Shown here piece by piece: positions 10,579-19,892 of a stretch of DNA of 64,000 nt. The notes below the pieces were generated by a model. It did no database searches, was not told the origin of the DNA, and saw only the letters and a list, made by a program, of their open reading frames with translations. The DNA comes from Gynurincola endophyticus. Lineage in GTDB: Bacteria; Bacteroidota; Bacteroidia; Chitinophagales; Chitinophagaceae. The stretch lies in contig NZ_RCWL01000001.1 in NCBI RefSeq assembly GCF_003991195.1, positions 62,001-126,000 on the forward strand. Direction: 5' to 3'. A program made the position numbers and the translations under genes. Each line of letters starts with the position of its first letter. The first letter of the stretch is position 1.

Positions 10579-10619
10579 GGTGATTAAGCGTTTTCTTAAT
10601 TCCCTTAATCTCTTAATGG
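10564..10619. terminator. Convergent hairpin between the AsmA-like gene and metH
   Basis: A perfect 17-bp stem, CCATTAAGAGATTAAGG (10564-10580) with its reverse complement at 10603-10619, overlaps the last codons and stop of the AsmA-like gene and ends 7 bases before the metH stop. The loop contains a smaller TTAAG/CTTAA pairing. It probably terminates transcription from both sides. Confidence 0.65.
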
Positions 10620-10626
10620 TAAAAAT

Positions 10627-13302
10627 TTAATAATCGAGTACCGGTCTTAACCATTTTTCAACCTCTTCGATACTCATTTCTTTTTTTATTGCGTAGGCTT
10701 CGATCTGGTCTTTCTGAATTTTTCCTAAACCGAAGTACTGACTCTGCGGATGTGCAAAATACCAACCGCAAACAGAAGATGCGGGATACATTGCCAGTGA
10801 TTCAGTTAGTTGAATGCCTGTTTTTTCATTTCCCAACAATTCAAAAAGTTTTATTTTTTCGGTATGATCAGGGCAGGCCGGATAACCTGGTGCAGGGCGG
10901 ATACCCTGATAAGCTTCTTTAATCAACGCTTCGTTGTCGAGTTGCTCATCAGCTACATAACCCCAATAGTTCTTCCTTGTTTTTTCATGTAAGTACTCTG
11001 CAAATGCTTCTACCAGGCGATCGCTTAATACTTGTAACATGATTTTTTTATAGTCATCCTGTTCTGCCTGAAATTGTTGTATGTAAGGTTCAATTCCTTC
11101 AATAGTAACAGAAAAGGCGCCTATATAATCTTCGTATTGAGCAGACGGTTTAATAAAGTCTGCCAGACTAAAGTTCGGTTGTCCGGCGGCTTTTTTACTT
11201 TGCTGGCGTAAAAACTCGAGGTTTCTTTCACCATTATCTGTTTGTATAGTAACAGTATCCGTGTCAGTTCTTTTTGCTTTCCAGAAACCGATCGTGCCTT
11301 TAGGCGTTACCCAATTCTCTTCAACGATGCGTTCCAGCATCGATAGCGCATCTATGTGTAATTTAGTTGCTTCTTCTCCTACTATTTCATCTTTCAGGAT
11401 AGCAGGAAACTTTCCGTGTAACTCCCATGCAATAAAGAAGGGATTCCAGTCAATGTATGGAATTAAATCTTTAGCAGTGACCTGATCAATATATTTCACA
11501 CCGGTGAATGTTGGTTCGGTTACTTTGTAATCAGACCAATCTATTTTTACCGGATTATTTTTTGCATCGCTGTAAGAAATATATGCTTTTACACCTTTTT
11601 TCTTTTCAAAATCACTTCTTAGTTGAATATATTCAGTTGAAATGTTTGATAAGAAGTTCGGTTTGGTATCAAAGTTTAATAATTGCCCGGCTACGGTTAC
11701 ACTTCTGGATGCGTCTAATACATGCACCACACCGTAATCATATTGAGGTGCAATTTTAATAGCTGTGTGCATTCTGGAAGTAGTAGCTCCACCAATCATT
11801 AATGGAATATTCAGGTTACGTCGTTTCATTTCGTGTGCAACGTGCACCATTTCATCCAGTGAAGGAGTAATTAATCCACTCAGTCCGATTATGTCCACTT
11901 TTTCCTTTTCTGCAGTATCCAGTATTTTATCTGCAGGAACCATTACACCGAGGTCAATCACATCATAACCGTTACATCCCAGTACAACTCCTACGATATT
12001 TTTTCCGATATCATGCACGTCGCCTTTTACGGTAGCCATCAGAATTTTCGCAGCTCCGCCTTGTTGTGCCAACGGATTTTTTTTCTTTTCTTCTTCAATA
12101 TAAGGTGTTAAAATGGCTACGGATTTTTTCATTACCCGGGCGCTTTTAACTACTTGTGGTAAAAACATTTTACCACTACCAAATAAATCTCCTACCACAT
12201 TCATTCCATCCATGAGTGGTCCTTCGATAACGTCCAGTGGTTTAGGATATTTGAGGCGTGCTTCTTCCGTATCAATATCAATATAATCCGTAATGCCGTT
12301 TACAAGGGCATGTTTGAGTCTTTCTTCTACCGGAATCAATCTCCATGATTCGTCTTTTTCAATGGTTTTGCCTTTTGCTTTTACTTTTTCTGCGTAAACA
12401 ATTAACGCATCGGTAGCTTCTGCATTTCTATTAAGAATAACGTCTTCACAAAGTGTTTTCAGAGGTTCTTCAATCTGATCGTACACTACAAGTTGCCCGG
12501 CATTTACGATTCCCATATCCATGCCGGCTTTAATGGCATAGAATAGAAATACACTGTGCATTGCTTCGCGCACGTATTCATTACCTCTGAAAGAAAAAGA
12601 TATATTACTGACGCCGCCTGATATTTTAGCCAGTGGCATTTTCTGTTTGATAATCCGGGTAGCTTCTATGAAGTCAACGGCATAGTTATTATGTTCTTCA
12701 ATTCCGGTTGCAATAGCGAAGATGTTAGGATCAAAGATGATATCCTGTGGTGCAAAGCCTACTTCTTTCGTTAAGATATTATAAGCTCGTTCGCAAATAT
12801 CGACTCTACGTTGCAGGGTATCAGCTTGTCCGCTTTCGTCAAATGCCATCACTACTACAGCAGCGCCGAACTTTCTGCAAATGCGTGCCTGCTGTATGAA
12901 TTTCTCCACGCCTTCTTTCATCGAGATGGAGTTAACGATACATTTACCCTGTACGCATTTTAAACCCGCTTCGATGATCTCAAACTTTGAACTATCGATC
13001 ATCACCGGAATTTTTGCGATATCCGGTTCACTTTGCAGTAAGTTAAGAAATGTAGTCATGGCCTGAACACCGTCTAACAATGCATCATCCATGTTTACAT
13101 CGATGATCTGCGCACCGTTTTCAACTTGCTGACGTGCTACACTCAGGGCTTCTTCGTACTTATTTTCTTTGATAAGACGGGCAAACTTCTTTGATCCGGT
13201 AACGTTTGTACGTTCTCCGATATTGACGAAGTTAGTTTCTGGCCTGATAGTAAGTGGTTCCAGTCCACTGAACTGACTATACGAATGAATAATAGTACTC
13301 AT
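10627..13302 (-). CDS. metH: Cobalamin-dependent methionine synthase, folate/B12/activation part
   Basis: Carries every MetH domain except homocysteine binding. A pterin-binding barrel lies at about 20-290 ([38 protein letters not shown]). The cobalamin domain is at about 330-560, with the DVHDIGKN motif near 430 whose histidine ligates cobalt, followed by [12 protein letters not shown] and MIGGATTSR. The reactivation domain follows, with [15 protein letters not shown] and [10 protein letters not shown]. The 891 residues would normally be fused behind a homocysteine domain; here that domain is the separate gene 9 bases upstream. The two proteins must act together to make methionine from homocysteine and methyl-folate. 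Split forms occur in other Bacteroidota. Confidence 0.93.
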   Translation of the reverse strand: MSTIIHSYSQFSGLEPLTIRPETNFVNIGERTNVTGSKKFARLIKENKYEEALSVARQQVENGAQIIDVNMDDALLDGVQAMTTFLNLLQSEPDIAKIPVMIDSSKFEIIEAGLKCVQGKCIVNSISMKEGVEKFIQQARICRKFGAAVVVMAFDESGQADTLQRRVDICERAYNILTKEVGFAPQDIIFDPNIFAIATGIEEHNNYAVDFIEATRIIKQKMPLAKISGGVSNISFSFRGNEYVREAMHSVFLFYAIKAGMDMGIVNAGQLVVYDQIEEPLKTLCEDVILNRNAEATDALIVYAEKVKAKGKTIEKDESWRLIPVEERLKHALVNGITDYIDIDTEEARLKYPKPLDVIEGPLMDGMNVVGDLFGSGKMFLPQVVKSARVMKKSVAILTPYIEEEKKKNPLAQQGGAAKILMATVKGDVHDIGKNIVGVVLGCNGYDVIDLGVMVPADKILDTAEKEKVDIIGLSGLITPSLDEMVHVAHEMKRRNLNIPLMIGGATTSRMHTAIKIAPQYDYGVVHVLDASRSVTVAGQLLNFDTKPNFLSNISTEYIQLRSDFEKKKGVKAYISYSDAKNNPVKIDWSDYKVTEPTFTGVKYIDQVTAKDLIPYIDWNPFFIAWELHGKFPAILKDEIVGEEATKLHIDALSMLERIVEENWVTPKGTIGFWKAKRTDTDTVTIQTDNGERNLEFLRQQSKKAAGQPNFSLADFIKPSAQYEDYIGAFSVTIEGIEPYIQQFQAEQDDYKKIMLQVLSDRLVEAFAEYLHEKTRKNYWGYVADEQLDNEALIKEAYQGIRPAPGYPACPDHTEKIKLFELLGNEKTGIQLTESLAMYPASSVCGWYFAHPQSQYFGLGKIQKDQIEAYAIKKEMSIEEVEKWLRPVLDY

Positions 13303-13311
13303 AGTAATAAC

Positions 13312-14313
13312 CTAAACAATAGTGGGTAATTTTCTTGGGCTGATTGTTTTTACATTTTCCGCAATTTTACGGATGTGATCAGGGGTTGTTCCGCAACAAC
13401 CGCCAACAATATTTACAAAACCTGCTTTAGCCCAATCTTCAAGGTAATGTCCTGTTTCTTCCGGATGTTCGTCATACTCTCCCATGGCATTTGGCAGGCC
13501 GGCATTGGGGTAGGCAGATACGAAACAGCTGGATATTTGTGATAGCTCTTCAATATGCGGCCGCATTTCTCTTGCACCGAGCGCACAGTTTAATCCGATG
13601 CTTAACGGATTTGAGTGTTGAACGGATATATAGAAGGCTTCCAGTGTTTGTCCGCTTAGAGTTCTTCCTGATGCATCGGTAATGGTACCGCTGATCATGA
13701 TGGGTAATGGTATTTGTTCCGGATGATCTTCATTGAACTCCTGGATGGCATAAATTGCCGCTTTGGCATTTAAGGTATCAAAGATGGTTTCAATGAGTAA
13801 AAGGTCAACACCGCCCTTTACGAGGCCTTTCACCTGTTCGTAGTAAGCATTTTTAGCTTCATCGAAGGTGAGTGCCCGGAACCCGGGATTATTAACATCC
13901 GGAGAGAGGCTCAATGTTTTATTCAGAGGGCCTATAGCGCCGGCAATCCACTTTTTATCCGGATGACTCTGATTGTATTTGATGACGGCATTTCTGGCAC
14001 ATTGGCCTGCGGCAACATTCAGTTCATAAGCGAATGCCTGCATGTCATAATCAGCCTGAGCGATAGATGTACTGGAAAAAGTATTGGTTTCGATAATATC
14101 AGCTCCAGCTTCTAAGTACTGGAGATGTATTTCTTCAATAATCTGTGGTTGTGTAAGGCATAAAAGATCATTATTCCCTTTTACGTCTGAATGCCAGCTT
14201 TTAAAACGTTCGCCCCGATAATCCGCTTCTGATAACTTATATCGTTGAATCATGGTACCCATTGCACCATCAATTACAAGAATACGTTCATTCAAGGCAT
14301 CTTTAATGTCCAT
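13312..14313 (-). CDS. Homocysteine S-methyltransferase subunit of split MetH
   Basis: Corresponds to the N-terminal homocysteine-binding barrel of MetH. Zinc ligands are visible as the cysteine in [11 protein letters not shown] (about residue 244) and the cysteine pair in [12 protein letters not shown] (about 307). The opening [17 protein letters not shown] and [13 protein letters not shown] are typical. The ATG at 14313 is chosen over an in-frame TTG three codons earlier. The next gene begins 9 bases after the stop and supplies the folate, B12 and reactivation domains, so the pair forms one operon. A structured leader of about 145 nt precedes it and probably controls it. Confidence 0.92.
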   Translation of the reverse strand: MDIKDALNERILVIDGAMGTMIQRYKLSEADYRGERFKSWHSDVKGNNDLLCLTQPQIIEEIHLQYLEAGADIIETNTFSSTSIAQADYDMQAFAYELNVAAGQCARNAVIKYNQSHPDKKWIAGAIGPLNKTLSLSPDVNNPGFRALTFDEAKNAYYEQVKGLVKGGVDLLLIETIFDTLNAKAAIYAIQEFNEDHPEQIPLPIMISGTITDASGRTLSGQTLEAFYISVQHSNPLSIGLNCALGAREMRPHIEELSQISSCFVSAYPNAGLPNAMGEYDEHPEETGHYLEDWAKAGFVNIVGGCCGTTPDHIRKIAENVKTISPRKLPTIV

Positions 14314-14344
14314 GAACTTCAATATTTAATCTGTTTAATGAAAA

Positions 14345-14460
14345 CTTAGCTGCAGAATGAGGGATAAATAGAACGATGCAAAAGAGTGGTTGCTTACGTT
14401 TATTAGTTCAGTTCATTCCAGCTAAGGTAAAGGCCGAACAATAAACAAATCTACCTTTAC
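14345..14460 (-). promoter_or_regulatory. Structured RNA leader of the methionine synthase operon
   Basis: On the minus strand the transcript should begin with a hairpin, GTAAAGG (14454-14460) with CCTTTAC (14427-14433). A nested long stem follows at once: CTTAGCT/AGCTAAG (14420-14426 with 14345-14351), GAATGA/TCATTC (14413-14418 with 14355-14360), AACG/CGTT (14397-14400 with 14372-14375), and GCAA/TTGC (14390-14393 with 14378-14381), with an 8-base loop. The structure fills the space between promoter and start codon, as a riboswitch or other cis-acting RNA would. It does not match the SAM or cobalamin riboswitch consensus as I remember them. Pairings were found by eye. Confidence 0.5.
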
Positions 14461-14464
14461 ATCG

Positions 14465-14497
14465 CAAAGGTACTCTTAATATATGTATTTGTCAAAA
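14465..14497 (-). promoter_or_regulatory. Promoter of the split methionine synthase operon
   Basis: On the minus strand TTTTG (plus-strand 14493-14497) and TACCTTTG (plus-strand 14465-14472) are 20 bases apart, an ideal Bacteroidota promoter. The predicted start lies near 14458, giving a leader of about 145 nt to the ATG at 14313. The promoter begins just after the recR stop codon. Confidence 0.65.
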
Positions 14498-14501
14498 CAC
14501 A

Positions 14502-15122
14502 TTATTTGCGGGAAACATAGTTTTCTACCGGAAGCCTGTTGGTGAGTGAGCGGGCAAGGGTCATTTCATCGGCATATTCGAGCTCTCCGCCAAAAGCAAT
14601 GCCTCTGGCAATGGTCGTAAACTGAATAGGTATATGCTGAAGCTTCTTCTGTATAAAGTAAATAGTTGTATCTCCTTGAATAGTAGGGTTTAAGGCAAAT
14701 ATCAGCTCTTCTACATTTCCATCCGATGCTCTTTTAATAAGGCTTTCGATATTTAGTTGGTCAGGGCCGATACCATCTAACGGTGAAATAACTCCTCCTA
14801 AAACATGATATACACCGCTGAACTGCTGTGTGTTTTCAATAGCTATTACATCCTTGATGGTTTCTACCACACAAATCTGTGTCTGTTTTCTGGAAGTATT
14901 TAAGCATATAGAGCAAATAGCCTGATCTGATACATTAAAGCATTTTTCACAGAACCTGATATGCTGTTTCATTTGCATGATAGCCTCCCCGAATTGGTTA
15001 ACCGCCTGTTCGTCTTGTTTGAGTAAATGCAAAACCATCCGCAAAGCTGTTTTTTTGCCTATTCCGGGAAGTTTTGAAAACTCTTGAACCGCTTTTTCCA
15101 GTAAAATCGAGGAGAATTCCAT
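14502..15122 (-). CDS. recR: Recombination mediator protein RecR
   Basis: RecR works with RecF/RecO to load RecA at gapped DNA. The 206-residue protein has the N-terminal helix-hairpin-helix (EFSKLPGIGKKTALRM), a zinc finger with four cysteines (CEKCFNVSDQAICSIC), and the Toprim domain starting at CVVETIKDVIAIE and continuing through YHVLGGVISPLDGIGP. The end, TRLPVENYVS, carries the family's conserved C-terminal block. It is followed on the same strand by the methionine synthase promoter and starts 17 bases after the upstream lipoprotein gene, so it may share that transcript. Confidence 0.96.
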   Translation of the reverse strand: MEFSSILLEKAVQEFSKLPGIGKKTALRMVLHLLKQDEQAVNQFGEAIMQMKQHIRFCEKCFNVSDQAICSICLNTSRKQTQICVVETIKDVIAIENTQQFSGVYHVLGGVISPLDGIGPDQLNIESLIKRASDGNVEELIFALNPTIQGDTTIYFIQKKLQHIPIQFTTIARGIAFGGELEYADEMTLARSLTNRLPVENYVSRK

Positions 15123-15139
15123 AGCTGCAAATTTATATA

Positions 15140-16573
15140 TTAAAGCTCAATATCCAACTCACATTCCCAATTAGCACGTACAGCTGCTTTTACAGGAATT
15201 GCATACACTTTTTCAGGCTGGCGTTTCTCTCCAAAAAAATTACCCGGATCCCATTTTCCATTTTTGTTTTCATCATACACCAGTCGTAATTCATATTCAC
15301 TCGGTTGAAATAGTTTAGCAAAAAACTCAGGACCGGTTAATGTTTTTTCATATACAACTTTATTGTTGCTGATAAATTGCAGAATAGGATTTTTATCTAA
15401 TGCAAGATTCTTAAATCGAAGTCTTACCAAACCATACTCACTCTCTTTTTTAGAATAAAATGAAAGCGTATCGTTTTGTTTTAACGACATGTTTAATGTA
15501 TCTGTAGCGAATGTAGAATCTAAAATCAGGTAATAAGAATGATCGGGTATCCAGTTATTACGTAAGGTTACCTTAGTCATATTGGTATCCAGCTCAAAAC
15601 GTACTCCTTTTACAGGAGTGCTATCTGCACCATACAAAACAATCTTACTGGTATCTACCGTTTTGAAAGGTGCTTGTTTACTTTCCAGCACTAAAGGTTC
15701 TAAAAGGTCTTGTTTACCCCCGGCAACATTTGTATTAATCACCAGAAAGTTTTTTAAAGCAGCTTCTTTTTCTTTGCTTTTGTTCTGGTTGCTGATGTTA
15801 GAGAATATATCATCTTGCTCTTCGTCTGTTTCTGCATCCGGCTCTATGTAGGCAAACAGGTAAATCGAATCGGTTTGTGTAGTGGTGTTTACTCTTTCGT
15901 CATAGAAGGCAAATGCCTGAGAATTACTAAGGTATTTTCTTTGCCCACCTTCGTCTTTCATCGCGTAAATAGAATATTCCGCTGCGGGAAGGCGTTCAAA
16001 TTTAAAAACGCCGTCTTTATTCAAGGGGGTATAATATCTCGGAAATTCTTTGATAACCGCCGAGTCTTCGCTATTTAAATGAAGTACTACTATATAGGTA
16101 CTATCAGGTTTGCCTGTTTCTGCATTCAACACCTTCCCATAAAGTGTCAGTGAATCAAGATAATTACCGGTAGAAAATACGTATTTAAGATTTTGCGCAA
16201 TGTTACCTTCATTCACATCTTTAATCGATTTTCCAAAGTCGATCGTGTAAGTTGTATTAGCGTCAAGGCTATCTCTTAAACGAACAGTCACCACTCTGAG
16301 TTTACTTTCTACTACAGGTTGGCGTTTAGGTAAAGGAGAAACGATCATGTTCTGAAAAGCATTATCCAGCTGAACGTACTCATCAAACTCTAAAACGATT
16401 TTCGTTTCTTTAAAGTTTAATTGCTCATTTATAGGATTCGATTTAACCAATACAGGAGGTAAACTGTCTCTGGGGCCGCCCATCGGAGCTGCCATTTGTC
16501 CACATCCTACCTGTCCTATACAAATTAGCAGGATAAAATATATGCTGATAATCGAAATGAAAAAATTGCGCAT
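15140..16573 (-). CDS. Ig-like domain lipoprotein
   Basis: A 477-residue outer-membrane or periplasmic lipoprotein. The signal peptide ends in a lipobox (GQVGC, modified cysteine at about 24). After it comes a bacterial Ig-like domain of the SbsA type (about 40-135): PPVLVKSNPINEQLNF, KIVLEFDEYVQL and TYTIDFGKSIKDVNEGN are characteristic. The rest is beta-rich and resembles carboxypeptidase-regulatory-like and C-terminal beta domains, ending DENKNGKWDPGNFF. Such lipoproteins are widespread in Bacteroidota, without a defined role. It may form a transcription unit with recR downstream. Confidence 0.8.
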   Translation of the reverse strand: MRNFFISIISIYFILLICIGQVGCGQMAAPMGGPRDSLPPVLVKSNPINEQLNFKETKIVLEFDEYVQLDNAFQNMIVSPLPKRQPVVESKLRVVTVRLRDSLDANTTYTIDFGKSIKDVNEGNIAQNLKYVFSTGNYLDSLTLYGKVLNAETGKPDSTYIVVLHLNSEDSAVIKEFPRYYTPLNKDGVFKFERLPAAEYSIYAMKDEGGQRKYLSNSQAFAFYDERVNTTTQTDSIYLFAYIEPDAETDEEQDDIFSNISNQNKSKEKEAALKNFLVINTNVAGGKQDLLEPLVLESKQAPFKTVDTSKIVLYGADSTPVKGVRFELDTNMTKVTLRNNWIPDHSYYLILDSTFATDTLNMSLKQNDTLSFYSKKESEYGLVRLRFKNLALDKNPILQFISNNKVVYEKTLTGPEFFAKLFQPSEYELRLVYDENKNGKWDPGNFFGEKRQPEKVYAIPVKAAVRANWECELDIEL

Positions 16574-16623
16574 TTGTATCTAAAATATTTGCAAACTTAA
16601 TCGCTTTTTATGGTAATAAAATA

Positions 16624-19600
16624 TTAAAAATCCTGTTCATCGGGTTCTTCCAGGTCGTGAAGTGCTACTGCCAACTGATTGGTTTTAACAAAATTACACC
16701 AATGGCAATCTTCGCTTCCACATCCTACGTAAAAATCTTTTTGTTGAATTTTATTCCATACTTCCACAATCTGTCCGGTTACAAACTCAATGTCTTCAGG
16801 AGTAATCACTACTTTTTCGCGCTTATACTCTTTCTTTTTATTAGGCTCTACAAAGTCGAATTCGGTGCTGACTACTTTCCAGTTTTTAGACTCATTATTG
16901 TCTACCAGAATTTTATAAAAAACTGCCTGACGCCAGTAATCTCCCCCTTTGGGTTCTTTCGGATTCGGACGTACCAGTTTGTTTTTGGCGTTATCAGGGT
17001 CTCCGGTTTTGTAATCCACTACATTTACATCGCTTCCGTTAAACTCCAGCTTGTCTAATTTCCCTTTTAAGGGAACATTTTTAACGGTCACATTTCGGAT
17101 GCTTCTTTCCACTACCACTACTTTATTGAAGTATTTAACGTGTGTCTCGTAGTAATCGTTCAGAATCTGCTCGCCATATTCCAGCCTTCTTTCATACTGC
17201 TCTTTGGTGAAACTCTCACGGTGACGCTTCATGTACCATTTAAAGTCGGCAATGAACTGATCTTTTCCGTGGAATTGTTCATTCGGGTCTTGTTTCATTT
17301 TCATGAATAGTTGTTCCAACGCATGGTGAACGGCCGAACCGAACTCGGTTGCTTCATTTTTGGGTGATGGAATACGGATCAGGTTTTTAAAGTAGAAATC
17401 AAGCGGACATTTTAAATAGTTATTCAATGCCGTCACATTCATTACAAATTTTTCCAGCATCCGGTTGATCAGGTCTTGTTCCATATGATCAATTTCAGGA
17501 CGTTGCGGTTTCTGAAAATTGACCAGCTCAAACTCGGTGAGTTGTTCGTTTGTGAGTTGAATACTTTCAATACCCAGCGGATATTTTTCAATAATTTCCG
17601 CAATAAACATACTCGGCTCTAAGTCGCGGTTGTCATTTTTAAATCTGCTGTACGAAATGGTGAGGTGTTGCTCCGCACGTGTCAGCGCTACATAAAATAA
17701 ACGTCTTAATTCTTCCAGGTCATTATTATTATTCGTTTGTCCGATAACGGTATCCGGAATTTTGTATCCACCCCCCGGTTTTCTTTTTTTCTCCCAGCTC
17801 GATGCATTACAGCCGGCAAAAAATACGTATTCGAATTCCAGTCCTTTCGATCCATGTGCCGTCAGTAAATTGACTCCTTTATCAGTACCGCTTACCTGAA
17901 TCAGGTTGATAGGAATTTCTTCTTTAATCATCAGTTTCAGCATATTTACCAATCCGTGCAATTGCAGTGTAGGTGTGCGACGGGTTTCTTCTTTGATGAA
18001 ATCAAAGAAAGCGGTCAGTATTTGCAACAGCCATACTTTTTCTTCGCTTTGCATAATAGCGCCTAGTAAACCAGACTCCCGGATGCAGCATTCAATCAAC
18101 CCCTGTAAGGTTTGGTTCGGTACGTCTTTTATCAATTGTTCAATTGCTTTGGAAGCATTGACCAGATTGGCAGAAGGTGCCGGACTGAACAGGTCGCGTG
18201 GCGGGAGGTTGGCTTTGTCGTATAAAAGTTTTCTCAGTGAAACGGCGTCTTCCTTAAACTGCTTGTCGGCCACTTCAGCAGTGATTTGGGCAATTTGAAT
18301 GGGAGGGATTTTAAACCAGTCAAAATGCAGTATTTCAAACAACATCTCATCGCCTGAATATGGAATGTCATGTTCAGAATCAAGGTAATTCAACAGTAGT
18401 ACAAACTTCTCTATCAGATTGGTATGCAGTACGTTAACGTGTCGTTTGGAAAAAACCGGAATATTTCGTATCTTATAATATTGAGCTAGTTCTTCTCCGT
18501 ATTTATTCTCTTTATAGATAACAGCGATTTTACCCGGTTCTACTCCTTTTTGAATCAGTTCACTCACTTCTAAAGTAATACCCACCATTTCCATTCGCAC
18601 TGATGTATATTCACGAATTGCGGGTTTCACCACCGTGATTTTTTCGTATTTCGGGTGTGCGGCAATCAGTTGTTTTGAAAGATCGGGGATGCGGTTAATT
18701 AACCGATCATCATTTCTTTCTATCAGAGATTTTGAGACGTCAAGAATCGGTTGTGTGGAGCGGTAGTTATTCGATAAAACAATTACTTTGATGAGGTCGG
18801 CATAACGATTTCTGAAGACCAGCATATTATCCATATTGGCTCCCTGAAAACGATAGATCGACTGATCATCATCACCCACCACAAAGATGTTCGGTTCTTC
18901 CCAGAAGTTGATCAACAATTCTACGATCCGGTTTTGGGTACCGGAGGTATCCTGATATTCGTCTACCAGTATGTACAGGTATTTTTCCTGGTAATGGGCG
19001 AGCAGGTTTTTATCAGATTCAAATTTTTCAATTACCCAGTTGATCATGTCATCGAAATCGTAACGGTTCCGTTTTCGCATGAGGTCCTGGTAATTATAAA
19101 ACTCGTTGACCGCTGCCCGCAGCTTGTCCATTTTTTCTTTTTCTTCTTCGATTTTGTCCCAGCGAACATCACCTTTTTTGAAATCCCCGACTTTACGTTT
19201 GGCGATATACTCGTCGCGGGTAGGAAGGTCATTTAAATAAGCATCGATCTGTTCATTTAAGAACCCGGGTTTCCAACCCTCCCGTTTCATAGTGGAAAAA
19301 AGTCTTTGAAGGTTATTCATTTCAAAGTAAACATCCCCACGGTATCTTTTGAGGGGGTGTCCTTTGGGAAATTGATCGATTAAATGGGTATATAATTCAA
19401 TGCGTTCCAGCTCGGAGATGGGGTCGAGGCTGTTTTTGTCGAAAAGCGACAGGTTTTCCTGTATCACTTCGTTACAAAAAGCGTGAAAAGTGTTGATATT
19501 AACTTTATAAGCGTCAGTTCCAATGAATTGTAATAACCTTTTACGCATAGCCACCACTCCGGCGTCGGTATAGGTTAAACAGAGGATATTTTCTGCCTGC

Positions 19601-19779
19601 GCATCGGTATCCAATAAGATTTTACCGATTCTGCTGGCTAAGATCTGCGTTTTACCGGTTCCCGGGCCTGCAATCACCATCACTGGACCTTCTATGGTGT
19701 CCACAGCTTCTTTCTGTGCGTCGTTTAGCCTGGCATATTCCGCTAAAAAGTGTTCCTGAAGTTTCTGACGTTGTATCAT
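16624..19779 (-). CDS. UvrD/PcrA-type helicase with PD-(D/E)XK nuclease domain
   Basis: A DNA helicase-nuclease of 1051 residues. The helicase core shows LNDAQKEAV (Q motif), the P-loop VIAGPGTGKTQ near 38, LVDEYQDTSGTQ (Walker B), GDDDQSIYRFQGA, LSNNYRST and the late motif VALTRAEQHL. The C-terminal third is a RecB/AddB-like nuclease: the VNVVDYKTGDPDN motif and a terminal cysteine cluster CGSEDCHWC, as in Cas4/AddB iron-sulphur nucleases. A role in recombination or repair is likely. A GTG seven codons upstream is rejected because a promoter element (19786-19793) lies inside that extension. The ATG at 19779 leaves the mRNA nearly leaderless. Confidence 0.87.
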   Translation of the reverse strand: MIQRQKLQEHFLAEYARLNDAQKEAVDTIEGPVMVIAGPGTGKTQILASRIGKILLDTDAQAENILCLTYTDAGVVAMRKRLLQFIGTDAYKVNINTFHAFCNEVIQENLSLFDKNSLDPISELERIELYTHLIDQFPKGHPLKRYRGDVYFEMNNLQRLFSTMKREGWKPGFLNEQIDAYLNDLPTRDEYIAKRKVGDFKKGDVRWDKIEEEKEKMDKLRAAVNEFYNYQDLMRKRNRYDFDDMINWVIEKFESDKNLLAHYQEKYLYILVDEYQDTSGTQNRIVELLINFWEEPNIFVVGDDDQSIYRFQGANMDNMLVFRNRYADLIKVIVLSNNYRSTQPILDVSKSLIERNDDRLINRIPDLSKQLIAAHPKYEKITVVKPAIREYTSVRMEMVGITLEVSELIQKGVEPGKIAVIYKENKYGEELAQYYKIRNIPVFSKRHVNVLHTNLIEKFVLLLNYLDSEHDIPYSGDEMLFEILHFDWFKIPPIQIAQITAEVADKQFKEDAVSLRKLLYDKANLPPRDLFSPAPSANLVNASKAIEQLIKDVPNQTLQGLIECCIRESGLLGAIMQSEEKVWLLQILTAFFDFIKEETRRTPTLQLHGLVNMLKLMIKEEIPINLIQVSGTDKGVNLLTAHGSKGLEFEYVFFAGCNASSWEKKRKPGGGYKIPDTVIGQTNNNNDLEELRRLFYVALTRAEQHLTISYSRFKNDNRDLEPSMFIAEIIEKYPLGIESIQLTNEQLTEFELVNFQKPQRPEIDHMEQDLINRMLEKFVMNVTALNNYLKCPLDFYFKNLIRIPSPKNEATEFGSAVHHALEQLFMKMKQDPNEQFHGKDQFIADFKWYMKRHRESFTKEQYERRLEYGEQILNDYYETHVKYFNKVVVVERSIRNVTVKNVPLKGKLDKLEFNGSDVNVVDYKTGDPDNAKNKLVRPNPKEPKGGDYWRQAVFYKILVDNNESKNWKVVSTEFDFVEPNKKKEYKREKVVITPEDIEFVTGQIVEVWNKIQQKDFYVGCGSEDCHWCNFVKTNQLAVALHDLEEPDEQDF

Positions 19780-19785
19780 ATGTTT

Positions 19786-19793
19786 CAAAGATA
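19786..19793 (-). promoter_or_regulatory. -7 element that decides the helicase start
   Basis: On the minus strand TATCTTTG (TAnnTTTG) ends only 6 bases before the ATG at 19779. Transcription starting the usual few bases downstream would begin at or within a base or two of the start codon, which suggests a leaderless message. No clear TTTG -33 box is seen, only a run of T at about the right distance. Confidence 0.45.
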
Positions 19794-19892
19794 ACACCAC
19801 AGAAAGCTTAAAAAATCTGTGATGGGCTGGATAAAAAGTTTATTTTAGTGTAAAATTTGGAAAATTTCCCACAATAGGAAATAAAATAGCTT

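Noticed and set aside
14323-14460. S-box (SAM-I) riboswitch before the methionine synthase operon
   Set aside because: GAGGGA and CGATG occur on the plus strand and GCAACC on the minus strand, so the S-box elements are not on one strand or in order. The leader is structured, but not as a recognisable S-box.
16657-17058. 133-codon plus-strand open frame
   Set aside because: It lies entirely antisense to the nuclease domain of the helicase gene and shows no family pattern.
17906-18298. 130-codon plus-strand open frame
   Set aside because: Antisense to the helicase core; a shadow of codon usage on the real strand.
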